From Notospermus geniculatus (lineage: Eukaryota; Nemertea; Pilidiophora; Heteronemertea; Lineidae), in contig NMRB01002716.1 of NCBI GenBank assembly GCA_002633025.1, positions 1 to 64,000 of the forward strand: a DNA stretch of 64,000 nucleotides, in the 5' to 3' direction. Below the pieces are notes generated by a model, which saw only the letters and a list, made by a program, of their open reading frames with translations, had not been told where the DNA came from and did not search any database. Both the position numbers and the translations under genes were made by a program. This document shows positions 10,973-23,812 of the stretch, one piece after another (positions within the stretch are counted from its first letter, which is position 1; each line of letters starts with the position of its first letter).

Positions 10973-13036
10973 ACATTTTGAATGATTTACCGTAAACATT
11001 TTGATGAATTTTGTTTTTATGACCTTCATGACATGAATTTAAAAACAAAAATTGATTTTAAGCTGGTTGTGTAAAACTGCATAAATGTACACCAATATTT
11101 TGGGGTTTACAGTACAGGGTGCAGTTTTAAACTGTCTTGTATTGTTGGTGACCAAGGACTGTCTTTTTGTTCGAACAGTTTCAACTCTGGCAGGTAAGAC
11201 ACCAGGGGACTTCCAACTCTTCTTTTGAAGTAAAAGCATGTTTTAAAATTCTTGTGCTGGATACTACTGGCAGAGTGTGTACATGTAGGCTGGGCATGTG
11301 CTGGCCAGTAGGTGCAGAATAATACGTAGCAGGCTTCTCTTGATTTTTCTGGGTTCTGAATGGTAACAATCTTGAGAGACCTAATCTTACTCTTAGAATT
11401 GGACCACAGTTGGATAGGATATGATAAAATAACAGCAAGGTGTAATCTAGTGTACCGGTAATATACAGAATTTATTCAGACATTCTCATAACAGCAATTC
11501 ATTTCTACCATTTCATAAAAGTTGAGCATGTTTAGCGGTGGCTTTTAAAGTATGCATCATCATAGTTATTGGTATCCTTTCATTAAGATATTCTGCAAAA
11601 ACACATTAATCGCCTTCTGCTGAGATCAGGTATGACTATCATTTATCTCGAAACAATGACCCTGTGACTACATGTATTTATGAAATTAAGAACGAATGGT
11701 ACAGTGCCACAGCTTGCTCTTGATTGCCATCAGTTCCCAAAACGGTAAATTACTAAAAATGTAGCTTCTGACCATTTTCTCTTGCCGTGCCCAGTGGCAG
11801 TGTCCGTAACATGGGTGTGTATGTCATTCAGCTCTTAAGTGCAGAAGCAGCCTTCTCAGCAGATTGCTGCACAAAAAGATAATGTGAACGTGTAGTAGAT
11901 AGAAGGCATGTAGTGGGTGTGGCATCATGATATATTGATTAATGGCTTAAGTGATCAGGTTCATCGTTCGACGCGAACATTGTGATACTGATCGCTCGAC
12001 TTTCTGTCGCTTAAAGCTGACGGATCTGATCTATGGAAGAGGAAACGCTAATCAGAAGATATGTACTTATCTAAAGAAGTCAGCATTTTCCTGTGTAGCC
12101 TTGAAACTGAAGAGAATGTACTTTACAATCTTAATTACTGGTATAGCCAAGTCTATTTAAAAAGTATGAAGAGATCACTATCAGAGAATGATTGACCAAA
12201 AAGATGAAGTTTTTAAAATCTCCTTTTATACCCTGACCAAAAAATTCACAACGAGCTCACTTCTAAATTTTTGCCTCAACTCAAAAAGAATAGCTCTGAT
12301 CTTCTTGTAATACATTTCTTAATTTTTGCCTAAATGAATCTTACTCAAAGATTGAGGCCTTCAGGTCATGTTGAAAACTCCAACATTACAACCCCTTGGG
12401 CAAAATAGTACGGTGGTCAACAGTGGGACTGACACATGCTGTCCTTTGGCTTAAGGGTGACCTGAATACAGAGGTCATTTTGGCTGCACTCACATCTGTC
12501 TGTCTGATCTTGTAGCTAGTGATAGACAAGCCCTTGCTATGTTGTCTGCTACTGGTCGTGGAGAATCATCTTGCAGTGGCACTATGTGTATATTAGTGCT
12601 TGTCTTCTTGTTCCGATAAGAGATATAACCCTGACACTGACGGATTTTACCAGCGATAGATTTCCCGATAAATACTTCTTGACCAAGTATGACTGCTCTG
12701 ACTGTTCCAACTTTGACGTTCTGGTAAATATCATCCTGAGGTCTCAGTGGTCCCTTTAACGCCGGCTCCAAAGTCACCACACCCGTTTTACTGAGTGCCA
12801 GTAGGTGTCATTGCTATAAGCAGAATGTTGCTGATTGCTTCTGCCCTCTTATTTGTTAGTATCATTCAAGTGCATAATATGATAGATGAAAAAAATTCTA
12901 GAAACAAAGTGGGTTAAGGTGTAATAATTAACAAACTGCATTTATTGCGTGATCTTTATCTTCCAGCTTTTAGTGTTGTTGCATTGTTTATGTTGTTGCC
13001 ATGCATGACGTTTTTTGTGTTTGCATGTTCGTTTAG

Positions 13037-13111
13037 GCGAGAAGTCGCTCGAGATGTTTGCACGCCTTCTGCTCAATGAGAGTGAAAAATATGGGTTTCA
13101 AGTGAGAAATG
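13037..13111 (+). CDS. RhoGAP gene, exon 5
   Basis: The acceptor TTTGCATGTTCGTTTAG joins C + GC to give arginine, then EKSLEMFARLLLNESEKYG. The exon ends at ...GTG AGA AAT G before GTGAGC, phase 1. The leucine-rich helix probably packs after the RhoGAP domain; no named domain is recognised. Confidence 0.7.
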
Positions 13112-13188
13112 GTGAGCTATTGAAAAAAAATAAACAAAAAAATGCATCAAGTAAAATAGCCTCTACAGTTACATGCATAAGGCATTCA

Positions 13189-13189
13189 N
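13189..13189. other. Assembly gap (single N)
   Basis: Ambiguous base in intron 5. Just downstream a perfect-looking hairpin pairs CAGGCACTTTAGTAGAGATC with GATCTCTACTAGAAAGTGCCTG (about 13200-13252). Confidence 0.5.
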
Positions 13190-13385
13190 AGGGTCTTCCT
13201 CAGGCACTTTAGTAGAGATCCCAGAAGTTAGATCTCTACTAGAAAGTGCCTGCGCAAAACTCTGGTTGGGGTCGAAAATTTGTGAAATTCAGAGACGACT
13301 TTACTTTTACTGTCATTTTGTGTGTCGTTTTTTTGTGCTCTATGTTGGATATTTATTCACCAGAGGGATCACTTTTCCATTTCAG

Positions 13386-13549
13386 CTATCTCAGAGGAAG
13401 AGTTCCACGAGACAAGAAGACGTTCAAATACTTACGACGAAGGCAGCATCTCATCTAGGAAGCCTTCAATGAAAGAAAAACAACCACTACAAAGACTTTT
13501 GTCGAATAAATCACAGACAAATTCCATGTCTGCACCAGAAGTGTCTAAG
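13386..13549 (+). CDS. RhoGAP gene, exon 6 (polar linker)
   Basis: The acceptor TTTCCATTTCAG completes G + CT to alanine; the exon ends AAG before GTAAAT, phase 0. The product, beginning AISEEEFHETRRRSNTYDEG, is rich in Ser, Lys, Arg and Glu. It includes RRRSNT and RKPS, which resemble basophilic kinase sites, and is probably disordered. Serine-rich tails after an N-terminal domain are common in RhoGAP proteins. Confidence 0.75.
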
Positions 13550-13752
13550 GTAAATGTTCTGTGGCCGTCGCTGTCCTTTTCTTAAATGCATTCAGTACTC
13601 GCTGTGGTGTTCATGTTCCCTTTAAGTGCTGTATGTTCTTCCAAACCCAACCTATAGGATTACCAACGAATGTGACATCCTTCGCAGTTTTGAACTGGAG
13701 GTAAAGAAATACTGGGCATTCTATTCGAACATGCTAAAAATCTCTAATTTTT

Positions 13753-13895
13753 AGGGTGGCTTTCCATGCACGCGATTTTGGCATGGCAAACGCTCGAAAG
13801 CATTGTTTGTTTCCGCGCCGTGACCAACGCCACGGAAACAGACAATGCTTTCGGGCGTCTGCCACGTGAAAATTGCGTGAATGGAATGCCACCCT
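13753..13895. mobile_element. MITE with AGGGTGGC ends
   Basis: AGGGTGGCTTTCCATGCACG pairs with CGTGAATGGAATGCCACCCT, and the inner arms AAGCATTGTTTGTTTCCG and CGGAAACAGACAATGCTT pair again, so almost the whole 143 bp can fold into one hairpin. Confidence 0.75.
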
Positions 13896-14098
13896 TGGGC
13901 GCATTCACACCAAAACCAGATTCCAGTATGGTTTCCGCAAGCCAGTGGATTCAATGACAGCTCAGACCTATGACAGATCTATGACAGCTTAGACTCATGC
14001 AGGTTCTTAGATCCTGCTGACGACACTGATGGCTAGTTTCAGTTGCCTCGTGATCCGACCTAAAGCAGAAGTTTTGAAAGTTAGTTTTGTGGGAGTAT

Positions 14099-14239
14099 AA
14101 AAATGTTGCCCGAAATGTCGGGTGACATACCGAATGTCCCCCCGCTGGGATGATATGTCTCCCGAGGCTTTGCGAGGGAGACATATCATCCAAAGGGGGG
14201 ACATGAGGTATGTCACCCGACATTGAGGGCAACATTTTT
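14099..14239. mobile_element. Inverted-repeat element, AAAAATGTTGCCC ends
   Basis: AAAAATGTTGCCC pairs with GGGCAACATTTTT; inner arms ATGTCGGGTGACATACC / GGTATGTCACCCGACAT and GATGATATGTCTCCC / GGGAGACATATCATC pair as well. A further pair, ATCTCGTACC (14241-14250) and GGTACGAGAT (14749-14758), may mark a larger element next door or around it. Confidence 0.65.
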
Positions 14240-14934
14240 TATCTCGTACCGAAAGTCTAGTTGATTGAAAACGACTTTCTTTTATGAAAATATCAAATAA
14301 TGCCAACATTAGGACAAGAAATGACGTGCGTAATGCATACACAGTGCATTCACTGGCCTACTCCAGGGAAATGACGCGACGCAACGTCACATGCTGAGTG
14401 TTGAATTTCACTGGACTGAGTGTGTTCAATGCCGGGTTCAATACAGACCCAACTGGCCCCGGCCAAGAGTTTGGGGCGTTTTGAGTTGACCATTTTGCAT
14501 CAAGGCTACTGCTTACTTCCAAAAAATGAGAATGTGAGTGGTATTTTTCCGTTTGAAGAGACTGCATTGCCATTTTGTTCTATGGCCGTTCGAACTTGCG
14601 AACCGAGCGAGTAAAAAAGCGGCTGCCATTACGTAGCCATGGTAGCGGGCAACATATCGCGATATGACCGCCCGCGGGGGGACATATCGAAATGACACAA
14701 GGTCACATGACGTAAATGAGCCAATCGCATTCACGGAATTTTACTTGAGGTACGAGATTAGACAATGTTGAACATCATGAGCAACTTTTCGGCTGCCTTC
14801 AAATCCAGCCATGTCAGCTGGATGTGTCAACTGCGACAGTGCACCCTCTGGTACACCCTCCTTACTCGATGAGTGTCTCAAAAAGCTGTGTAGCATTACA
14901 GATTCTAAAATTTGATTGTTGTCGTTCAATCCAG

Positions 14935-15000
14935 AGTGGTGACAGACTGGATGTATCCAGTACAGTGATGATAAACAGGTCCCAAACCGAGCCTGAAAAG
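14935..15000 (+). CDS. RhoGAP gene, exon 7
   Basis: The acceptor GTCGTTCAATCCAG and donor AAG/GTATGA enclose exactly 22 codons at phase 0-0: SGDRLDVSSTVMINRSQTEP ends in EK. It is a Ser/Thr-rich linker. The NRSQTEP segment looks like a phosphorylation or 14-3-3-type site, but this is only a guess. Confidence 0.65.
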
Positions 15001-15476
15001 GTATGAGCGATGGGTTGTTTGCTTATGAACTGAAATGTAACACACATATTACATTCATGGTCTAGACATGGTAGAACACAACGCACAATGGATTCAGTGG
15101 TAGTTAGCATTCTAGATGTATACCCCTGCAACGCCTTATTAACCAACTTGGGAAGCAGCTTTTCGTAATTCCTGGTCACAATCAGGCTATTGACCATCAG
15201 TAGCCTGAACTGTTCAATGATACATGCAGGTACGGTACTGTGTCATTGATGGCAGTTTTGAGTACAGATTCTCCCAGTGCTTCAGAAGAGCTTCTGAGGT
15301 GACACATAAAACCAATACATCAGTCCAAATCTCCAGATTCTATTGAGAAACCTGATCACGCAAAATTGGTGATTGACCCTTTCAGTGTTGGTCGTATTTT
15401 GGCATTAGCGAGGTTTCGCAAATCTGACGAAACACGAAGTATGAAATACGAAATTCAACTTCATTTCCATGACGTA

Positions 15477-15569
15477 ATGTATTTCAGGAGATGGTTGGTA
15501 CCACAAAATTGATAAAAGACGCACTGGCAGCATGGACATCTGTGGCAGCAACCATCTCCAGAAATACAT
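15477..15569. repeat. Short inverted repeat
   Basis: ATGTATTTCAGGAGATGGTTG pairs with CAACCATCTCCAGAAATACAT (about 20 bp arms, one mismatch), loop about 50 bp. Probably a tiny MITE. Confidence 0.55.
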
Positions 15570-18387
15570 CAGGTCCTGGAAATGTGGTTGAAAAGTTTTG
15601 ACAGCCGGCATTGGCCTTTTCCTATCAGCTTAATCCCCATGCTTCAAGGCTCATGCTAATGACATATGTGAGGCAGTCCAGGAAAACTCGTCGGATGCCA
15701 CGTTTGAGGAAAGTGTTAATGGCCTTGGTGAACCCGCACATTTCAATAGCTGAAATGTACTACGTAACAGGTGAACAGTAGCAGATCAATGCACAGGCAA
15801 TCTGACAGCCCTTGTTGATCACTCAGCGACTTCCGATGTGTTTTCCTAGACCGCCACAAATATTTGAGGGATTCAAATATCCTCTAGCCTTAATAAATTT
15901 TTCTGGATAATACAGGTGGCAATGAGCAGCGGTCAAATACTACTAGGCTTTATTGTCCACATCTACCTTGCCATAAAAAAATGAGGATATTTACATGTAG
16001 ATATGCGAGAAGTACCAAAAATACCACCCCGCATTGCCATTAGAACATAAAATGCTTAAAAGACTATTTACATGTAGTACCTAAAGGGTGGCACTGACTT
16101 TTTCCCATGCCTGTGTAAATATTGCTGATACAGATGTATAGGCATTTTCTTCGGTAGTTGCTTCCTAAAAGTGATACCAGTGGTAATGGTGTAGGGTGAG
16201 GTTTGGAGAACTACGCCATCTAGGGGTGGACAAGTGTACCATACATCCGCATGTTAGGTCCGCGCTTCTTTACGAAGCACGTTGAACTGTGCTTCTTGGT
16301 TGACGGCGTCTTTTCATCTCCGACAGATTGGTTTATGTCCTAGGGTATTTCACTTGACTGTTTAGCCCACCATTCTTGTATTCGTGCTTGTTCCAACGTC
16401 AATGTGAATCTCATCGTAGAAGAAAAATTTCCCACATTTTCGTCATTGCAAATCGATGGAATTTAGGACAAGAGGATGTGACCAAAAACCTAAATGTGGG
16501 TCAAGCATTACAACTTTGTGATGTGTGTATTTTCAAAAAAATATTTCCCTCTTTCATTTCCAATCATGACTACATCATCACATTTTACTAGCAATTGTAA
16601 TTGGAGAGCGATTTTGGGTTTGTTTGGGGTTCTGTCATCTGTTGGTACCCCTCCAGCTGTTACGGTTCTGGAGACTCGATCATACCACCATTTGGCAGGA
16701 ATGTTGAAATTGAAACTTGCTGGTTTGTACATCCAACTTTTAGACGTGGTGTTGTGCAAATAAGATTTAAGCCAAGTTGGTATCATTGTTCTGTACTTAT
16801 GCAGTACTAAACAGACAACATGCACTGAAAAATTCATACCTTATTAGTGTGGTATTCTGATGATATTAAGTCAGAAGTCTTTACGATGAGATTCAAGTTG
16901 ATGTTGGAAAATACCCACTTTTTGCATGTCAAAACAAGCTACACATTGTACACATGAGCAAACTCTCTAGTCTTTAGTTATGATTTGTTACAATGCTAAA
17001 ACCTTTGTTCTGATTATACATATTACAGTTGAACCAGCATCCCCATTGCCAAAGTTCTGTCAATTTGGTCCCCCCAGGACTCCAAGCAGTTAACCGAAGA
17101 AATAAGAAAAAATGGACTTCGCAGGTGGGACTTGAATCTGGTTCCATGGGATGAGTAGAATGGATAGTATTAACAAACAGCCTGATGAATGATTTTGTTC
17201 ACAAAACTCTGTAGGGCCTTCGTGATGTCTGAGTTATTAATTCCTAAAGCCCAGTTCCATTTAATTCTCAATTCAATTCAAAAAGGTTTTCACTAGGACT
17301 ATAGAGGTCCTTGTCACCCTTGTCATGTGACTTGCCGCCATATTGGCCATCAGAAAGCGACTCTTCCGCATGGTACCCCATGGAGAACTGCAGTTCAGCT
17401 TCAAATGAAAATGACGCCAATTTAAAGGAGCATGGTATTGGATCTCAAATGCGTTATTTGACTGCCGATGTAGAGGGAGCCACCTAGCAGTAGTAAGACG
17501 TACTACAAAAATGCATTACAAAATGTACTTAGTAAATCGGGTCAATTCACCAACAACGTAGTTAGTCCCTGGGTTGGAGAGTGGCGCGGTGGTGCCGGCT
17601 GTCGAGAAAAAGTGGCAATACCGTGGTCCTTTAAGTCATGACATTTTGACGTCATCACCTGTAGTGTTGACCCTGTGTTGACAATTGATGTCACTTGACC
17701 TTCAACTGTGACCTTCAACAGCCAATATGGCGGCATGTATGAAATGTGACATCACGTGAAGTACCTCTGTATACCATCATCTTTTGGCAGCTTTAAATTG
17801 AATCACTCGCACACTCAGTTTCCAGAAGACAGCTGCATGAAAAATTTCTCAAAGTAGGTGTTCCTTTTGACCTGGATTCTGACCAGTGACAGGCCCTTCT
17901 GGCAGCTGTAGTAGTAGTAGTACATTTTATACTCAAAAATCACGTGAATGGGCTCTGGTGGGTTCGGCTACTGTGAAAAAATGGTAGGAAAAGTTCAGTT
18001 GCCAAAATATGATGGTATTTGGTGAAAACCATTTAGAAAACGTTTGAGAATTTATAAAGAGAGCAGTAAAAGCAGGCAAATGTCTCATTTGCACATTAGC
18101 AATCTGAAACTTCTTGAGACTTCATAAAATATGTGTCCTGATATAAAGAGAGAGTCCTTTCGAATGATATTTCTAACACTACTGAGACCTTCTAAGATAA
18201 CTTGTTGTACATATTGTACATTTAAATATGCTAAAGAATATTTACTATTAAATGAGGTGCTTTAAATTTCAATTTGGAAGTTTTCCAAGATCTCATTACA
18301 AGTGCATATAGGGTTTGAAACATAGCTGGATCGTTAGCATTGTTGTATTAAATTTTTCTCATTTAGCCAGGACCAGTTTACCACTCC

Positions 18388-18560
18388 GTGACAGCAAAAT
18401 GAGTCAGAATGTGCCAGAATGAAGACCCAAGATGACACCGGAGAACAATTACAGAAATGGACAAAGTCAAATTTCACAATGGGCAGACAATCCTGAAATC
18501 AACAGAACATTGATGTCACCTTGGATCTTCTGTGGGCATTCCGACTCATTCTGCTGTCAC
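18388..18560. mobile_element. MITE, GTGACAGCAAAATGAGT family, copy 2
   Basis: GTGACAGCAAAATGAGTCAG at the left is mirrored by GACTCATTCTGCTGTCAC at the right, better kept than in copy 1 (8915-9084). The interiors are homologous. Confidence 0.75.
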
Positions 18561-19956
18561 GGGTCAATATTTCCATGGCATCAGTTGGCCTACTTTCCAA
18601 ACTCTCTCATATTCTTTGAATTTCTTCTGTGATTGACTATAGCCTAAGGAGTGGACAAACCAAATCAATGCTCATCAATGAGCAGTACCCACAGGAGTTT
18701 TGTGAATAAGGACCTCCCTTTCCAATGTTATTCTTCAGAGTTAAATTCTAAATTTCATGGTTCTTGTTATCTAACAAAGAAGTTTGTTTCGTTTCTGCAC
18801 TAATACTGTGGGAAAGGGAAATGTGATGTGAAAAATTGTCATGAATAAAGGTCTGTGCACACTGGCAATATTCAGGGTAACAACACCTTGAATACATTTG
18901 ATTGACTGGTACATGTACTTCCACCGAGCTTCCCTGTGCTTGCATCAACATTCCTGAGAACACAATCTTTTGACCCCTGCATACACTGGCCAATAAATTA
19001 TAGCAACATTTGAATAACTGTTGGAAAATTCTTGTCCCCTTTACACAATATTCATCCAACAAGGTGTTACTCTAAATGTTGGAAAAATTTTGCCAGTGTA
19101 CACAGACCTAGAGATGATGGTGTTGGGAAATTTCAGCTGGATGAAATAAAAATCAAACAACAAATTCGTATTCAACAACTTTTCAAAAGATAACGTTAAA
19201 CAATGTAACATAAATTATCTATATAGAGCACCTTATCACCGTGGCCACATGCTACCTGTCAAAGTGTTTTCTAGATAACAGAGAGATTTCCTGCATGATG
19301 AAGCATAGGAACAAAATCAGCAATAAGAAATTCCGCCAAATCTCGCATGAGTGTTGCTGAGACAAAATTTGTTTTTTGTGAGGCTCTCAGATTTTTACTC
19401 TCCCCCCTAAACTCTCCCTCCCCCCCAAAAAGCAGAAAAAATAAATATTTATTTCCCAAAATATTAAACCAATAATTTGGAAAATTCTAAAACCTACCGG
19501 GTACATGTATTAAATATTGACTTGAAAAGGGTAAGAAATATGAAATTTTTGATGAAAAATTTAGATGAAATAATCCTTTTCTTTCTCTATCTCCCACCTT
19601 GTTTTTTGCATCTAACTCACTGTGAATGCCATCTTACATTTTTGCCGTGACATATGGCAAATTGTAAATAGCCATGGCGAAATTCCATTGATCTGTGGTG
19701 AAGACAACTTTGGGCTGATCATGTGATATCTTTGCCCTGGAAATTTTCTTTCCTCTTCTTTTGGGTCTGCAACCATCTTGAACCATGAAGGGTGAAAATC
19801 ACTATGCCTTCCGAAATCTCTGAGTAGAGTGTCTTTCTGAAGGCAAAGTGGGAGGAAGCCTTCATAATTCAAGATGGCTGACGAAAAAATAGACGAAACT
19901 TCTTGAGTTTGAGAAATGCTCTATTCGTAACGCAAGAAGAAGTTTGTCAGTCTCAT

Positions 19957-20076
19957 TGAGGTTTCACAAGCGCCCATTTAGGCCATACGACAACATTTAT
20001 CTATTGTTTGGGTATACCCACCCACACAATAGAAAAACGTCGTCATAGGGCCTAACCGGGCGCTTGCAAAACCTCA
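19957..20076. mobile_element. MITE with TGAGGTTT ends
   Basis: TGAGGTTTCACAAGCGCCC pairs with GGGCGCTTGCAAAACCTCA, and TTAGGCCATACGAC with GTCATAGGGCCTAA; about 120 bp, no coding potential. Confidence 0.7.
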
Positions 20077-21405
20077 CTATTGTCTTGCTGGTTACTGCTT
20101 GGTATAGAAGTATGTCCTGGGTGTCCACTACCTGAAGTCCCCAATCAGTTTTCTTGAAGGTCAATTATTTGTATCAGTGTTCGCAAGTTCATTCTTTCAT
20201 CCTCATAAATCAATCATTTATTGATCATCCATCAGTCCATAATCAATCACTATTAACCTCAAACACCATCTTATTAACCCACGCCTTCTCTGTCTAAATT
20301 TGGTTCCTATCTATGTTTCAATCATCGGTGCTGCCGCCGTCCTCGGTGGCGCCATCACAAGCCATAACGCTGTATTAAGATATGACTGGCATCACTCACT
20401 GTTCACTATTGCAGAGAAGACATACAATTTAAAGGCCTGGATTGGGATGCGGGCAAATTGTAATATTGTAAGTTTGGCTGTGCAGTATTCTCTACTGTGT
20501 TATTTTTGCACAGGGTGGATGTATAGTTGGCATGAAATGAACGGAGCCATCTCAGAGCTTGTTGAATGGCTTGCATTTTTCACAGGTGTTGACTGAATGC
20601 CTGAAATGATCATGGATTTCAATGCAAGAAATGGCAGGGTCAAAAACTGTTTTTCTTGAGGGTGGAAAATGGAAGTTAATATACATGTACTTCTAATTGT
20701 ACATTTTGTTGTGGTGGGGTTACAGAACAGAACAGTTGGGATAAGTAGCACTCATTTTGAGTGACAGGAAAATTTTAGCAAAGCAGTTGAAATACGTACA
20801 TGTAGCACTCATTTTGAGTGAGTGGGACATTTTAACAACTGTCAGGGTTGGAGAAGTTAAGCGGGAGCTGTTTTGCCAACCTGTCATGCTGAAATGGCAG
20901 GTAGAGAACACTGGCTGTGGTACATTGTACATGTTGTGTATTTTCTACATGTAGTTTTACCTCAATGTGGAGCTACATGTATATGTCCAAAATACATGGC
21001 ATCCCGGTATAATCCACAGTGTATGCCTGTGCGTAACTCTCCGTACATAAAACCCAGCATGAACCCCGATGGCACAGTGTAATCGTGCGTGTGGTGGCCA
21101 AATTTACCAATTATTTCAATCTCAGTTATGCTATCAGTCACGGTGTTGTCGTGTTATGTCATCCGCGTGACCTACTCCCTTCTTGAGATCCGTTAGGTGT
21201 CTTACTAAATTCTCTGAATTGTTCCATTTCAATATTGTGGTTTGATATCAATATATGGATACCGTAAACAACCACTCACATTACAGTCCGAGGACTTTCT
21301 GGTCGTCATTTTCTAAAGTCCATTTACACAATTTAATTGATATAATCAGAATTTCATTATCAAAGTTTCAAGTTTTCAGATTTTTCAATTATTTTTCTGA
21401 GATCA

Positions 21406-21837
21406 GGGGCCTTATTCACAAAGCTCTCCTAGCGGATAAGAATTCGTAACATTCCAGCACAGGGTTTCCGCCAGAAAAAAAGGAGGGTACGGACAAAAAA
21501 TATTTAAAATTTTTTTTTGAAAATTTTTATTTTTATTTTTTAAAAGGTTTTAAACAATGTTTGGTGCCATTATAGGTGTATTTTGAGGCATAAAAACCCC
21601 ACGCCGATCATGCTGGTTGTTTGGTTTCGTCCGGCATGTTATGGAAAAATGGTTACCCAACGTTTTTGAGGGTACGGATCCGTACCTTGGAAAAATTTAA
21701 GGGTACGGAATTTTACCCATTTTACCCTCTGGCGGAAACCCTGCAGCAGCTAGTGTGTGTCAACCATTGAACAATGGTTTAAGAGGACGCTACGAATCAG
21801 CAACTCTTAAGTATGCCTATGCTTTGTGAACAAGGTC
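21406..21837. mobile_element. MITE (ATTCACAAAGC family) split by a second MITE
   Basis: The outer ends GGCCTTATTCACAAAGC and GCTTTGTGAACAAGGTC form an inverted pair. The CCGCCAGA-type element at 21460-21743 sits within it. A relative of the outer family is at 24234-24373. Confidence 0.6.
21460..21743. mobile_element. MITE, CCGCCAGA-type TIR, copy 2
   Basis: CAGGGTTTCCGCCAGA pairs exactly with TCTGGCGGAAACCCTG. At 284 bp this is the longest of three copies. Subterminal GGGTACGGA words occur on both sides in opposite roles. It is nested within 21406-21837. Confidence 0.75.
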
Positions 21838-21839
21838 GC

Positions 21840-21951
21840 AGGGGCCTGTTTCATAAAGTGGCTTTAAGCTAATGGTACGATTAACTTCAATGCATTTTCC
21901 ATTTGGTTAAAGGTACCATTAGCTTAAAGTCACTTTATGAAACAGGCCCCT
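21840..21951. mobile_element. MITE with AGGGGCCTGTTTCAT ends
   Basis: AGGGGCCTGTTTCATAAAGT and ACTTTATGAAACAGGCCCCT are perfect inverted ends; the arms continue to about 38 bp (AAGCTAATGGTAC / GTACCATTAGCTT). It directly abuts the nested pair at 21406-21837. Confidence 0.8.
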
Positions 21952-22520
21952 AGACTATAGCCAAAATAGAAGCAACCAACTTTTCCCTGGATTAGTCTCT
22001 GTCTAACCATTTTCAATGTTCAACATCTCTCCAGTGTCTTCTTATCCCACTTTCGGATTTCTATACAGAATAATTTTTCACAGAAAAGTTATTTTTCAGA
22101 CCAAGACCTCTTCTTGAATAATCTTTCAGTTTCAGTCAAAAGATCAGTTCCATTCTGTCTTTATTGTATGTTTAACAAACAAATGGCTAGACATTTATAA
22201 TTCCAGAAATACTCCCTGATAAACTAACAGAATAGTCTATATTCATTATGATTGATCTATCAATGAGATATCTAATAATAAAACATCAATTTAAAAAGCA
22301 GTGACATATAAAAAGCAAGGTTGGGATTTCCTCTGAGAGCAACAACGATGTGTGTCTTAGAAAGAACCAAGAATTAAATGAAAACATGTATTTAGAATGG
22401 TCAGTGGTTGGATCTTCCAGTTCAATGCCCAGGAGGTGTGATTCCATCAGCCATGTTAGGCCTGATCTCCGAGTTTGCCATTCATATGAACCCACTGAGT
22501 TTGATTTGGTTGATTCTTAA

Positions 22521-22795
22521 GGCGCCGTCCACGTGACAGTTTTCTATCGAAAGTTTGCTGTCAGATAGTCAATTATTGCTCTCAGATATCAACAACTGTC
22601 ATACAGAAAGTTTGCTGTCAGATAGTCAATTATTGCTCTCAGACAGCAGTAATTGCTATCATACAGTACTGTATGACAGCAATAATTGACTATCTGACAG
22701 CAAACTTTCTGTATGACAGTTGTTGATATCTGAGAGCAATAATTGACTATCTGACAGCAAACTTTCGATAGAAAACTGTCACGTGGACGGCGCCT
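22521..22795. mobile_element. 275 bp near-perfect palindrome, TTA-flanked
   Basis: AGGCGCCGTCCACGTGACAG at the left and CTGTCACGTGGACGGCGCCT at the right begin arms of about 125 bp that pair almost completely; about 20 extra bases near the centre of the left arm form the main asymmetry. TTA occurs directly outside both ends (22518-22520, 22796-22798), as expected for PIF/Harbinger-type insertion (TWA). Each arm also contains a direct repeat around TTTGCTGTCAGATAGTCAAT. Confidence 0.8.
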
Positions 22796-23811
22796 TTAGT
22801 TCTCTCTGCGACACACTGTAAAAAACATATCACATGTGGACGTGAAATGATGTGCAACAGATGGCATTGCTGTGCGTTCTGTGTAAACAGGGCTAAGAGT
22901 AAGACCATCCTCCCCTGATCTTCAGTGAGGTTACTTCCCTATATCTTTTTCATTGTCAATTCCAAAGCTATCTTCAATATTAGGTGTTCCTCTTCCTCCA
23001 CACCACGCTGTGCCTCCTGGTGGTCATCACATCCCACAGGATCACGTCTCAAGCATGCTGTACATCTTGTTGTTCGAACGTTGCATGTCTCTAGAGCCTG
23101 GTGGTGGATCTTCAAGAAAAAAAGGATAAAAGTCATTGTCTCCCCTCAATTCTGAATCCATTTCAACGTATGCCCGTGTAAGATTGAAGTTTAAACCCAT
23201 CACTATTACCTGAGCTTGTAGAGGGCCATGTACCATATTTGCAGTGACGTAAATGTGGCAAAAGAATCTTTGGGGGGGGGGGGAGAGGATTGCATGATTT
23301 GGGGGGTAGGGCCAGTCAACAAAATGATGCAGGATGTTAGTTAAAGTTCAGGAAAAATAATCTTAACAGTAAAATGGACCAGATTTATTGTTTCATTGAT
23401 GATAGTTTGGAAAATTACTGACATATCATTGTAGGTTTATTTATAAAAAGAAATTTTTGTAATATTCGATGTATCTTCTGTGATAACACAATTGTTGTTT
23501 TTGTCTGCTGTGGGTTGTGGTGTCTTGAAATCTTGATCCGTATCTATGCGATGGGCTTCTTGGGTTCAGGGTTCTTCCATTTCCCTCTGTCTGTCTGTCT
23601 TGCTTGCTGCTCTCTCCTCATCTATCTACAACAGTGCTGCCATCTTGAGGTAGTACAAAAAACTAAGAATGCAAAAGTAGATCCAGCCCTTTGGATTACA
23701 AACATGATGAGAGAGAAAGGAAATTGTTAAAAGGAAATTTCCGTAGAAGCTCATTTCAGGATGATTCATTCTTGCCCTTATGGCTTTTTTCATTCTTTCT
23801 CTCGATAAATT

Positions 23812-23812
23812 N
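23812..23812. other. Assembly gap (single N) before C-run
   Basis: An N directly precedes CACCCCCCCCCCCC. The homopolymer may have broken the assembly. A G-run near 23272-23283 is the mirrored counterpart about 530 bp upstream. Confidence 0.5.

Larger units (their letters stand above)
8148..13036. other. RhoGAP gene, intron 4
   Basis: About 4.9 kb with no further exon recognised. It holds the MITE at 8915-9084, a Tigger/pogo-like MITE at 9400-9532, and the 1.3 kb TIR element at 9681-10972. The rest shows only short open frames without family motifs. Confidence 0.6.

Noticed and set aside
12490-12780. 96-codon minus-strand open frame in intron 4
   Set aside because: No recognisable family and no support from borders or repeats.
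16508-16837. 109-codon minus-strand open frame
   Set aside because: Looked vaguely like a transposase or enzyme fragment, but no motif, no splice borders and overlapping open frames on the + strand.
17325-17740. Possible inverted pair around GCCGCCATATTGGC and GCCAATATGGCGGC
   Set aside because: Only about 14 bases pair and the surrounding sequence does not; could be chance or a YY1-like site pair.
20300-20596. 98-codon + strand open frame with a hydrophobic start
   Set aside because: Begins like a membrane protein (IIGAAAVLGG), but the rest has no pattern, and no splice sites or homologous copy support it.
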